The notes under the pieces were generated by a model. That model ran no database searches, was not told where the DNA came from, and saw only the letters and a program-made list of their open reading frames with translations. The position numbers and the translations under genes are program-made. A DNA stretch of 11,922 nucleotides from DASVFB01 sp045806505 (GTDB taxonomy: Bacteria; Actinomycetota; Thermoleophilia; Gaiellales; Gaiellaceae). Below are positions 1-5,759 of the stretch, one piece after another. Numbering within the stretch: the first letter of the stretch is position 1; each line of letters starts with the position of its first letter. The DNA is taken from positions 1 to 11,922 of the forward strand of contig JBJMJE010000308.1 of assembly GCA_045806505.1 (NCBI GenBank), written 5' to 3'.

Positions 1-246
1 CAGAGACGCGGCCGCGTCCTCGCAGTCGCGGGCGATCTCGCGGTGCCGTGCGAGGGGACGTTCTACGTCTGGATGCGCCTGCCCGCAGGCATGACACACG
101 AGCGTCTGCTCGACGAGCACCGGGTCGTCGTCGCGCCGGGCGAGGGGTTCGGGCCTTCCGGGAAGGGTTGGGCGCGCCTATCGCTCGCGACGCCCGACGA
201 CGTGCTCGACCTCGGGCTCGAACGTCTCGCCGCCGCGCTGCGTTAG
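1..246 (+). CDS. Class I/II PLP aminotransferase, C-terminal fragment
   Basis: The frame is open from the first base and ends at TAG 244-246, so only the last 81 residues are present. The visible part is the small C-terminal domain of fold-type I aminotransferases (aspartate aminotransferase / DapC-like). It has a GTFYVWMRLP strand, then a VVVAPGEGFGPSGKGWARLS segment whose Arg fits the conserved arginine that grips the substrate alpha-carboxylate. The protein ends in a helix typical of the family. The PLP lysine and substrate-specificity regions lie left of the window, so the substrate cannot be assigned; DapC-like or other aspartate-family enzymes are possible. The stop is only 7 bp from the 3' end of the convergent tRNA-Phe gene, leaving no room for a separate terminator. 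Confidence 0.85.
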   Translation, partial: QRRGRVLAVAGDLAVPCEGTFYVWMRLPAGMTHERLLDEHRVVVAPGEGFGPSGKGWARLSLATPDDVLDLGLERLAAALR

Positions 247-253
247 CAGCACA

Positions 254-326
254 TGGCGAGGGCCGGAATCGAACCGGCGACACCACGGTTTTCAGCCGTG
301 TGCTCTACCAACTGAGCTACCTCGCC
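254..326 (-). tRNA. tRNA-Phe, anticodon GAA
   Basis: Read on the minus strand the segment folds as a full cloverleaf. It has a 7-bp acceptor stem GGCGAGG/CCTCGCC (320-326 with 255-261), a D arm GCTC/GAGC, and a 5-bp anticodon stem CACGG/CCGTG. The loop is CTGAAAA, giving anticodon GAA. The T arm is GCCGG-TTCGATT-CCGGC and the discriminator is A (254). The genomic bases after the discriminator are TGT, so CCA is not encoded and must be added by the CCA-adding enzyme. A TAGACT -10-like hexamer sits 10 nt upstream of the mature 5' end. Confidence 0.97.
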
Positions 327-336
327 TGGAGCGCGA

Positions 337-342
337 AGTCTA
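337..342 (-). promoter_or_regulatory. -10 element of tRNA-Phe
   Basis: On the minus strand TAGACT (TANNNT class) lies 10 nt before the mature tRNA 5' end. A start site 6-7 nt downstream would give a 3-4 nt leader for RNase P to remove. No TTGACA-like -35 is seen at 17-18 nt. The identical hexamer at the same distance precedes the isochorismatase-like gene. Confidence 0.5.
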
Positions 343-355
343 GCCACGCTCCAGT

Positions 356-361
356 TAGCCT
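356..361 (+). promoter_or_regulatory. -10 element of arginase gene, leaderless geometry
   Basis: TAGCCT is followed by 6 nt (CTCCAC) and then the GTG start at 368. This spacing places the expected transcription start on or next to the G of the start codon. There is no Shine-Dalgarno sequence, which supports a leaderless mRNA and the GTG start. Confidence 0.55.
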
Positions 362-367
362 CTCCAC

Positions 368-1261
368 GTGGATTCGGTCGCTGTCATCGGCGCGGCGCTC
401 GACCTCGGCGCCGGGCGCCGCGGCGTCGACATGGGACCTTCCGCGATCCGGTACGCCGGGCTTGCTGACCGGCTCGAGCAGCTCGGGCGCGATGTCATCG
501 ACCACGGCAACGTGCCGGCCGACATCGCGGAGGCAACCGACGAGGGCGACGAGCACGCGCGTTTTCTCCGGCAGATCCTTCGCACGTGCGAACGCATCGC
601 CGGCGTGGTTCGCGAGGCGCGCGAGGCGGGATGCTTCCCGCTCGTTCTCGGCGGCGACCATTCGGTCGCGCTCGGTTCGCTCGGTGGGCTCGCTTCGGTC
701 CACGGGCGCGGCGGCGTCATCTGGATCGACGCGCACGGGGACCTCAACCGGCCGCAGACGTCCCCATCGGGCAACGTGCACGGCATGGTGCTCGCCGCGG
801 CGCTCGGCTTCGCGGGAGCGGAGTTCGAGAGCGAGGTGTGGCCGTCGCCGGCGGTCGAGCACACGCGCGTCGCGCTGATCGGCACGCGCCAGCTCGACGA
901 CGGCGAGCGCCGGCTCATCCGGGAGCGCGGCATCCGCGTCTGGACGATGAGCACGATCGACCAGCTCGGGATGGAGCGCACCGTCCGCGAAGCGCTCGAG
1001 CACGTTGCCGGCGACGGCTTCGTGCACGTGAGCCTGGACATGGACGCGCTCGACCCCGTCGTCGCACCCGGCGTCGGCACTCCCGTTCGCGGTGGACTGC
1101 GCTACCGCGAGGCGCACCTCGCCCTCGAGCTCATCGCGGAGGCGAACCTGCTCACGTCGCTCGACGTCGTCGAGGTGAATCCGGTGCTCGACGTCGCGAA
1201 CGAGACGGGCAAGCTCGCGGTCGAGCTGATCGCGAGCGCGCTAGGCGCGAGAATCCTCTAG
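368..1261 (+). CDS. rocF: Arginase
   Basis: A 297-residue ureohydrolase that hydrolyses L-arginine to L-ornithine and urea using a binuclear manganese centre. All metal-ligand motifs are visible: GGDH (His98), DAHGD (Asp121, His123, Asp125) and SLDMDALDP (Asp224, Asp226). The substrate loop SPSGNVHG follows DAHGD, and EVNPVLD sits near the C-terminus. Length and the DAHGDLN...TSPSGN sequence match bacterial arginases of the Bacillus RocF type rather than agmatinases or formiminoglutamases. The start is GTG 368, chosen because MDSVAVIG begins the first beta strand and a TANNNT element lies 6 nt upstream. The 3' end overlaps the convergent hydrolase gene by 21 bp. No ornithine aminotransferase or transporter gene is adjacent, so its physiological partners are elsewhere. 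Confidence 0.93.
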   Translation: MDSVAVIGAALDLGAGRRGVDMGPSAIRYAGLADRLEQLGRDVIDHGNVPADIAEATDEGDEHARFLRQILRTCERIAGVVREAREAGCFPLVLGGDHSVALGSLGGLASVHGRGGVIWIDAHGDLNRPQTSPSGNVHGMVLAAALGFAGAEFESEVWPSPAVEHTRVALIGTRQLDDGERRLIRERGIRVWTMSTIDQLGMERTVREALEHVAGDGFVHVSLDMDALDPVVAPGVGTPVRGGLRYREAHLALELIAEANLLTSLDVVEVNPVLDVANETGKLAVELIASALGARIL

Positions 1262-2017
1262 GAACCCGAGGATGGCGTCGGCGGTCTCCTCGAAGGCGTC
1301 CCACATCACGATGTGTCCGCCGGGCACGGTCACCGAGCGGCAGTGGCTCATCGTGTCGCAGACGAACTCCTGCAGCGGCACCGGCACGACCTCGGAGTCG
1401 CGGCCGCGAATGAGCAAGGTGGGCGCGCTGACACGGTCGAGCGGCGGGGCCTTCGCCATCTCGCCGTACGCCGCGACTACCGCCGACGGCGCGTAGCGTC
1501 CGCGCCAGCGTCCGTCGTCGCCGAGCCGCAGGTGCTGCGGCAGCTCGGCGCGCACGAGGTGCTCGTCGCTGCCCGTTCCCATCTCCAGACGCTGCGCAAT
1601 CGCTTCCTCCACCGATGCGTAGCTCACGTCCTCGCGTGCGAGCTCGGCGCGCTCGAGCGCAATGTGCGGCGGCGCCCACACCACTGGATCGAGCAACACC
1701 ACGCGAGCGATGCGCTCGGGGTGTCGCGCGGCGAGCTCCAGCGCCAGGCGACCGCCGAAGCTGTGGCCGACGACGTCGGTGCGCTCGATGTGCAGCACGT
1801 TGAGCGTGTCGACGAGGTCGCCGACGTGCGCGCCCAGGTTCCACGGCGGCTCCCAGTCCGAGACGCCGTGGCCGCGCAGGTCGGGTGCGAAGACGTGGAA
1901 CGGTGTCAGGCGCGTCTCCGCGAGGTGGCGGAAGCGGCCGCCCCAGCTCGTGATGCCGTGCAGGCAGAGCAGCGGCTTTCCGTCCGCCGGTCCCCAGTCG
2001 TGCACGTGCAGCCTCAC
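1241..2017 (-). CDS. Alpha/beta-fold hydrolase (AB_hydrolase_1 type)
   Basis: A 258-residue cytoplasmic alpha/beta hydrolase without a signal peptide. The oxyanion-hole motif LHG is at 19-21 and the PDLRGHGVS segment at 45-53. The nucleophile elbow GHSFGG has Ser86. The acid is probably Asp207 in RGRDSEVV, and His235 in PGGH completes the triad. The length fits a minimal fold with a short lid at about 120-180. The substrate is not predictable: esterase, lactonase, epoxide hydrolase or C-C hydrolase are all possible. The GTG start at 2017 begins a typical first strand and is preceded by TAGTTT with a 6-nt gap. The gene is divergent from the metallophosphoesterase (19 bp between starts) and overlaps the arginase tail by 21 bp. 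Confidence 0.9.
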   Translation of the reverse strand: MRLHVHDWGPADGKPLLCLHGITSWGGRFRHLAETRLTPFHVFAPDLRGHGVSDWEPPWNLGAHVGDLVDTLNVLHIERTDVVGHSFGGRLALELAARHPERIARVVLLDPVVWAPPHIALERAELAREDVSYASVEEAIAQRLEMGTGSDEHLVRAELPQHLRLGDDGRWRGRYAPSAVVAAYGEMAKAPPLDRVSAPTLLIRGRDSEVVPVPLQEFVCDTMSHCRSVTVPGGHIVMWDAFEETADAILGFLEDSRA

Positions 2018-2023
2018 GGATTC

Positions 2024-2029
2024 AAACTA
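2024..2029 (-). promoter_or_regulatory. -10 element of alpha/beta hydrolase gene, leaderless geometry
   Basis: On the minus strand TAGTTT is followed by GAATCC (6 nt) and the GTG start at 2017. No Shine-Dalgarno sequence is present. The whole divergent spacer is only 19 bp, so any upstream promoter contacts lie within the metallophosphoesterase coding region. Confidence 0.55.
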
Positions 2030-2036
2030 CCGACGC

Positions 2037-2708
2037 GTGCTCGCGGTCCTGTACGACATCCACGCGAACCTGCCGGCGCTGGAGGCCGTGCTCACAGATG
2101 CGCGCGGGAAGGGAGCGACTGCGTTCCTGCTCGGCGGCGACCTTGTCGGGTTCGGCCCGTTCCAGCGCGAGACGCTCGCGGCGTTGCGCACGATCGACGA
2201 GCCGACGGTCTGCATCCGCGGCAACGGCGAGCGCTGGCTGCGCGAGCCGCCGGTCGATCGGCCCGAGGTCGTCGCGAACCTCCAGGACCACGTGCGCCGC
2301 TTCTCGGAGGAGGAAGTCGAGGGGCTCTACCGGCTCCCCGAGCGCGCGGAGGTCGACGGGGTCGCGTACGTGCACGGCTGCTGGTGGAGCGACGTCGACA
2401 GCTTCGGGCGTGAGCCGGAGCCGGCGGACGAGTTGCGCGTCGGTCCGCTGGTCGGTCGCACGCTCGTCTTCGGGCACTCGCACCTTCAGTTCCGTCGCCG
2501 CGGCGCGAAGAACAACGAGCTCGTGAACCCCGGCTCGGCGGGGATGCCGCTGGACGGCGACACGCGCGCCGCGTGGGCGATGTGGGACGGCAAGGACTTC
2601 ACGTTCCAACGCACGGAGTACGACGTCGACCGCATCGTCCGTGCCGCGCGAACCTTCGGCGAGATGAGCGAGGTGCTCGTCCACCGCTACACGCACGCGT
2701 CCGACTAG
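2037..2708 (+). CDS. Calcineurin-like metallophosphoesterase (YfcE / MPE_2 type)
   Basis: A 223-residue phosphoesterase of the DxH / GD / GN / H / GHxH superfamily that uses two metal ions to hydrolyse phosphate esters. Visible ligands are Asp7 and His9 (YDIHAN), Asp35 (LLGGDLVGFGP), Asn63 (RGNGE), His113 (VHG) and His147/His149 (FGHSH). The NPGSAGMP segment near the C-terminus is typical of the YfcE/MPE_2 subgroup. The usual GNHD motif reads GNGE, so the histidine expected after Asn63 is glycine. The start is placed at GTG 2037 because homology begins with the first strand VLAVLYDIHAN and no nearer upstream start exists in frame. No clear ribosome-binding site or TANNNT element precedes it. 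Its TAG stop shares the palindrome CTAG with the rarA stop. The substrate is unknown. Confidence 0.87.
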   Translation: MLAVLYDIHANLPALEAVLTDARGKGATAFLLGGDLVGFGPFQRETLAALRTIDEPTVCIRGNGERWLREPPVDRPEVVANLQDHVRRFSEEEVEGLYRLPERAEVDGVAYVHGCWWSDVDSFGREPEPADELRVGPLVGRTLVFGHSHLQFRRRGAKNNELVNPGSAGMPLDGDTRAAWAMWDGKDFTFQRTEYDVDRIVRAARTFGEMSEVLVHRYTHASD

Positions 2709-3964
2709 CCCGCGGTCTCCTCGCCGTTGCCGCTCGGTCGGTAGTACGTGCGTCCCCTGAGCTCGTCCGGCAGGTAGTCGACGTCGAACCCGCGCGGGTC
2801 GTCGTGTGGATAGATGTAGCCCTGGCCGTGGCCGAGCTTCTTCGCGCCGCGGTAGCTCGCGTCGCGCAGCGGCTTCGGCGGCCGCACGTTCCCACCTTCG
2901 CGCACGTCGGCGGTCGCCTCCTTCAGCGCCACGTACGACGCGTTCGACTTCGGCGCGCGCGCGAGGTAGATCGCGGCCTGCGCGAGGTTCAGCCGCGCCT
3001 CCGGCAGGCCGACGTGCTCGACAGCGTGAGCGGCGGCGACTGCGACGAGCAGTGCGCGAGGGTCGGCGTTGCCTATGTCCTCGGAGGCGAGCACGATCAT
3101 CCGCCGCGCGACGTACCGCGCGTCCTCGCCGCCCTCGAGCATCGCAGCGAGGTAGTAGACGGCAGCGTCGGGATCGGAGCCCCGCATCGACTTGATGAAC
3201 GCAGAGATGAAGTCGTAGTGCTGGTCGCCGCCCTTGTCGTAGAGGAGCGGCCGCTTCGTCGACGCCTCCTCGACGTGGCGCACCTCGAGGGTCCCGCCCT
3301 CGGCCTGCGCCGTCTGCCACGACAGCTCGAGGATGTTCAGCGCGTTGCGCGCGTCGCCGCCGGCGAGCTGCGCGATGCGGCGCGCAGGCTCGTCCGGCAC
3401 CTCTGCCGCCAGCTCGGCGGCGCCGCGCGCGATCACGCGCAGAAGCTCTTCCTCGTCGAGCGGTTCGAGCGTGTAGATCTGCGAACGCGAGAGCAGCGCC
3501 GAGTTGACCTCGAAGTACGGGTTCTCGGTCGTCGCGCCGATCAGCGTTACGAGCGCCTCCTCGACCGCGGGCAGCAGCGCATCCTGCTGCGCCTTGTTGA
3601 AGCGGTGGATCTCGTCGAGGAAGAGGATCGTCCGCTGACCGTGCGCGCCGAGCCGCTCGCGCGCCCGCGCCAGCACCTCGCGAACCATCGACACCGTCGC
3701 CGAGACGGCCGAGAGCTCCTCGAACGCGGCTCCCGTCATGCGCGCGACGATGCGCGCGAGCGTCGTCTTGCCGCTGCCCGGAGGGCCGTAGAGGATCATC
3801 GAACCGACGCGGTCCTGCTCGATCGCGAGGCGCAACGCGGAGCCCTCGCCGAGTACGTGCTGCTGGCCGACGAACTCGTCGAGCGATGTCGGCCGCACGC
3901 GCAAGGCGAGCGGGGCAACGATGCTCGTCCGCTCGCGCGCGGCGTCGGAGAAGAGATCGCTCAT
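2705..3964 (-). CDS. rarA: RarA/MgsA replication-associated recombination protein (AAA+ ATPase)
   Basis: A 419-residue AAA+ clamp-loader-like ATPase of the RarA/MgsA/WRNIP1 family, acting at stalled replication forks with SSB and the replisome. The N-terminal segment LRVRPTSLDEFVGQQHVL is diagnostic. Walker A GPPGSGKT is at 60-67, Walker B DEIHRFNK at 117-124, and the sensor-1 segment GATTENPYF follows. The C-terminal half holds the tetramerisation region, with DFISAFIKSMRGSDPDAAVY, ASEDIGNADP and the terminal RTYYRPSGNG segment. Length matches the family (about 420-450). The ATG start at 3964 gives MSDLFSDA, a usual RarA beginning, with GAGG 4 nt upstream. It is divergent from the TDO-family gene (26 bp apart) and overlaps the metallophosphoesterase stop by 4 bp. 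Confidence 0.96.
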   Translation of the reverse strand: MSDLFSDAARERTSIVAPLALRVRPTSLDEFVGQQHVLGEGSALRLAIEQDRVGSMILYGPPGSGKTTLARIVARMTGAAFEELSAVSATVSMVREVLARARERLGAHGQRTILFLDEIHRFNKAQQDALLPAVEEALVTLIGATTENPYFEVNSALLSRSQIYTLEPLDEEELLRVIARGAAELAAEVPDEPARRIAQLAGGDARNALNILELSWQTAQAEGGTLEVRHVEEASTKRPLLYDKGGDQHYDFISAFIKSMRGSDPDAAVYYLAAMLEGGEDARYVARRMIVLASEDIGNADPRALLVAVAAAHAVEHVGLPEARLNLAQAAIYLARAPKSNASYVALKEATADVREGGNVRPPKPLRDASYRGAKKLGHGQGYIYPHDDPRGFDVDYLPDELRGRTYYRPSGNGEETAG

Positions 3965-3973
3965 GAGGCCTCG

Positions 3974-3979
3974 AAAGTA
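3974..3979 (-). promoter_or_regulatory. Probable -10 element of rarA
   Basis: On the minus strand TACTTT lies 9 nt before the rarA ATG; the overlapping hexamer CATACT is an alternative. Either way the leader would be very short (8 nt or less). The element overlaps the -10 of the divergent TDO-family gene. Confidence 0.4.
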
Positions 3980-3983
3980 TGCT
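3978..3983 (+). promoter_or_regulatory. -10 element of TDO-family operon, leaderless geometry
   Basis: TATGCT is followed by 7 nt (CCGCCAC) and ATG 3991. The ATG at 3979 lies inside this hexamer, so if the element is real the protein must start at 3991 (MASGVEED) and not at 3979. The two -10 candidates of this divergent pair overlap by two bases. Confidence 0.55.
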
Positions 3984-3990
3984 CCGCCAC

Positions 3991-4710
3991 ATGGCGAGCG
4001 GCGTCGAGGAGGACTATTCGCAGCCGATCCTCCCCGGAGCCGGCGCGAGCGACTACGAGCGATATCTGCGCACCGACGACCTGCTCGCGCTGCAAAAGAC
4101 GCCCGAGGAGATGGTTCATCGCGACGAGCTCCTCTTCCAGACCGTGCACCAGTCGTCGGAGCTCTGGCTCAAGCTTGCGTGCTTCGAGGTGGAGACGGCG
4201 ACCGCCGAGCTGCGCGCGCACAACCCGGCCGCGGCGATCCGTTTGCTCCGCCGCGCGAGCGACTGCCTGAAGATCGCGACGCAGCTGCTCGACATGCTCG
4301 AGCACATGTCGCCGTGGGAGTACCAGACGATCCGGGAGATCCTCGGCCACGGCAGCGGCTTCGACTCGCCGGGGTTCCGCAACATCCGCCGTGTGTCGCC
4401 GTCGCTCGGCGAGGCCTTCGACGCGCTGCGGCGCGAGGACGGACTTTCGCTCGTCGAGCTGTACGTGCGCGGTCGCGAGTTCGAGGAGCTGTACCAGGTC
4501 GCCGAGGGGCTGATCGAGTGGGACGAGCGGGTCTCCGTCTGGCGCTTCCGCCACTACAAGGTCGTGGCGCGCGTGATCGGCGACGAGGTCGTCGGCACGC
4601 AGGGGACTCCGGTCGAGCTGCTCGGCGGGCTGATCAAGAACAAGCTCTATCCCGAGCTGTGGCAGGCGCGGAACGACCTGACGGCGCGCGCCAAGGAGGA
4701 AGAAGGCTGA
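3991..4710 (+). CDS. Tryptophan 2,3-dioxygenase family heme protein
   Basis: A 239-residue member of the TDO family, whose classical members open the indole ring of L-tryptophan to N-formylkynurenine with heme and O2. The distal motif FQTVHQSSELWLK has His53, matching the active-site His of Xanthomonas TDO. GSGF...FR (121-130) fits the substrate-carboxylate segment. RFRHYKVVARVIG has His188 as the expected proximal heme ligand, and the C-terminus reads KLYPELW. The protein is about 50 residues shorter between the two histidines than Xanthomonas TDO (53/188 here, 55/240 there), and the usual GTGGS loop reads GTQGT. It may therefore be a true TDO or a related histidine-ligated heme aromatic oxygenase. 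An alternative in-frame ATG at 3979 is disfavoured because it falls within the -10 element. Its stop overlaps the pabB start. Confidence 0.85.
   Translation: MASGVEEDYSQPILPGAGASDYERYLRTDDLLALQKTPEEMVHRDELLFQTVHQSSELWLKLACFEVETATAELRAHNPAAAIRLLRRASDCLKIATQLLDMLEHMSPWEYQTIREILGHGSGFDSPGFRNIRRVSPSLGEAFDALRREDGLSLVELYVRGREFEELYQVAEGLIEWDERVSVWRFRHYKVVARVIGDEVVGTQGTPVELLGGLIKNKLYPELWQARNDLTARAKEEEG
4693..4699 (+). promoter_or_regulatory. Shine-Dalgarno sequence setting the pabB start
   Basis: AAGGAGG, inside the last codons of the TDO-family gene, ends 7 nt before CTG 4707. It is the best ribosome-binding site in the window and there is no ATG or GTG at that distance, so it argues for CTG initiation of pabB. 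Confidence 0.7.
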
Positions 4711-5759
4711 CGGCGGGCGCGGCCGCGGCGGAGGCGCTCGAGGTCTTCGCAGCGGACGGCGCCTTCCGGGCGCTCGACGACTACCTCGCCGACGCCGGCT
4801 TCTGGGGCGGCGAAGATCTCGTCGCGGACCTCTACCTCGGCTACGGCCTCTCGCAGGCGATCCGGCGCGACGTGTCGCCGCCGCCTCCCGAGCCGTGCGC
4901 GCTGCCGCTGCTGGCCTGTCGCATCGGCGCATCGCCGGGGGACAGTCCCTCGGACGCGTCCGGAATGGACATCGGCGACTGGACGCCGACGTGGGCTCCC
5001 GAGGAATACGCGGCGGCGGTTGCCGCGGTGCGTGCGTCGATCGCCCGCGGCGACGTGTACCAGGTGAACCTCGTCCAGCACCTCTCGGCGCCGTACTCCG
5101 GCGATCCGCACGCGCTCGCCGCAGCGCTCGCGCCGCTCCGGCCGCTGCACCCGCGGCCGTTCGTCGGTGACGGCTGGGCCGTCGTCTCCGCGTCGCCTGA
5201 GCTCTTCCTCGCGCGCCGTGGCCGCCGCGTCTGGACGAAGCCGATCAAGGGGACGCGGCCGCTCGGCAGCGACGGCCTCGCGGATGCCGAGAAGGACCGC
5301 GCGGAGCACGTGATGATCGTCGACCTCGAGCGGAACGACTTCTCGCGCGTGTGCGAGCCCGGCACCGTGCGCTGGCCCGAGCTGATGGTCGAACGCGAGC
5401 TCGCCGGTGTGGCGCACCTCGTTTCGACCGTCGAAGGCCGGCTGCGCGACGAAGTCGGTCTCGCCGAGTTGCTCGACGCCACGTTCCCGGGCGGCTCGAT
5501 CACCGGCGCCCCGAAGATCGCGGCCGTCGACCACATCGCGGCGCTCGAGCCCGTCGGTCGCGGCGCGTCGATGGGTGCGCTCGGCCGGCTGCGGTCGAAC
5601 GGCGATCTCGACCTCGCGCTGACGATCCGCACGTTCGCGATTGCAGACGACAGAATCCACCTCTGGGTCGGCGGCGGAATCGTCTGGGACTCGACGCCCG
5701 AGGACGAGATCGAGGAGTCGTGGGTCAAGGCACGCCCGTTGCTCTCCGCCCTCGCATGA
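4707..5759 (+). CDS. pabB: Aminodeoxychorismate synthase component I (PabB)
   Basis: A chorismate-binding enzyme of 350 residues from CTG 4707. PabB converts chorismate and ammonia to 4-amino-4-deoxychorismate for p-aminobenzoate and folate synthesis. Key segments are GDVYQVN (115-121), PIKGTRPLG with Lys181, VDLERNDFSRV, ATFPGGSITGAPK (258-270) and GGGIVWDSTPEDE. Lys in PIKGT is the PabB nucleophile position, where anthranilate synthase TrpE has Ala, favouring PabB. The N-terminal lobe is short (about 95 residues), making the protein roughly 100 residues shorter than E. coli PabB. The start is set by AAGGAGG 7 nt upstream; CTGA overlaps the upstream stop. The next in-frame GTG (4872) would delete plausible coding sequence including a DLYLGYGL segment. 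No pabA glutaminase gene is nearby. The stop overlaps pabC in ATGA. Confidence 0.9.
   Translation: MTAGAAAAEALEVFAADGAFRALDDYLADAGFWGGEDLVADLYLGYGLSQAIRRDVSPPPPEPCALPLLACRIGASPGDSPSDASGMDIGDWTPTWAPEEYAAAVAAVRASIARGDVYQVNLVQHLSAPYSGDPHALAAALAPLRPLHPRPFVGDGWAVVSASPELFLARRGRRVWTKPIKGTRPLGSDGLADAEKDRAEHVMIVDLERNDFSRVCEPGTVRWPELMVERELAGVAHLVSTVEGRLRDEVGLAELLDATFPGGSITGAPKIAAVDHIAALEPVGRGASMGALGRLRSNGDLDLALTIRTFAIADDRIHLWVGGGIVWDSTPEDEIEESWVKARPLLSALA

Noticed and set aside
48..878. Plus-strand open frame of 276 codons through the tRNA and into arginase, including a GRNRTGDTT...YQLSYLA stretch
   Set aside because: That peptide is the translation of the complement of a tRNA gene, a common false call. 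The rest is an Arg/Ala-rich shadow of arginase in another frame.
3979..3981. ATG 3979 as start of the TDO-family gene
   Set aside because: It lies within the proposed -10 hexamer TATGCT and adds only MLRH. ATG 3991 has the same geometry as the other leaderless starts.
2022..3992. Minus-strand open frame of 656 codons spanning rarA and the metallophosphoesterase
   Set aside because: The product is Arg/Ala/Asp-rich low-complexity sequence with no motifs. The real rarA and metallophosphoesterase frames explain the region.
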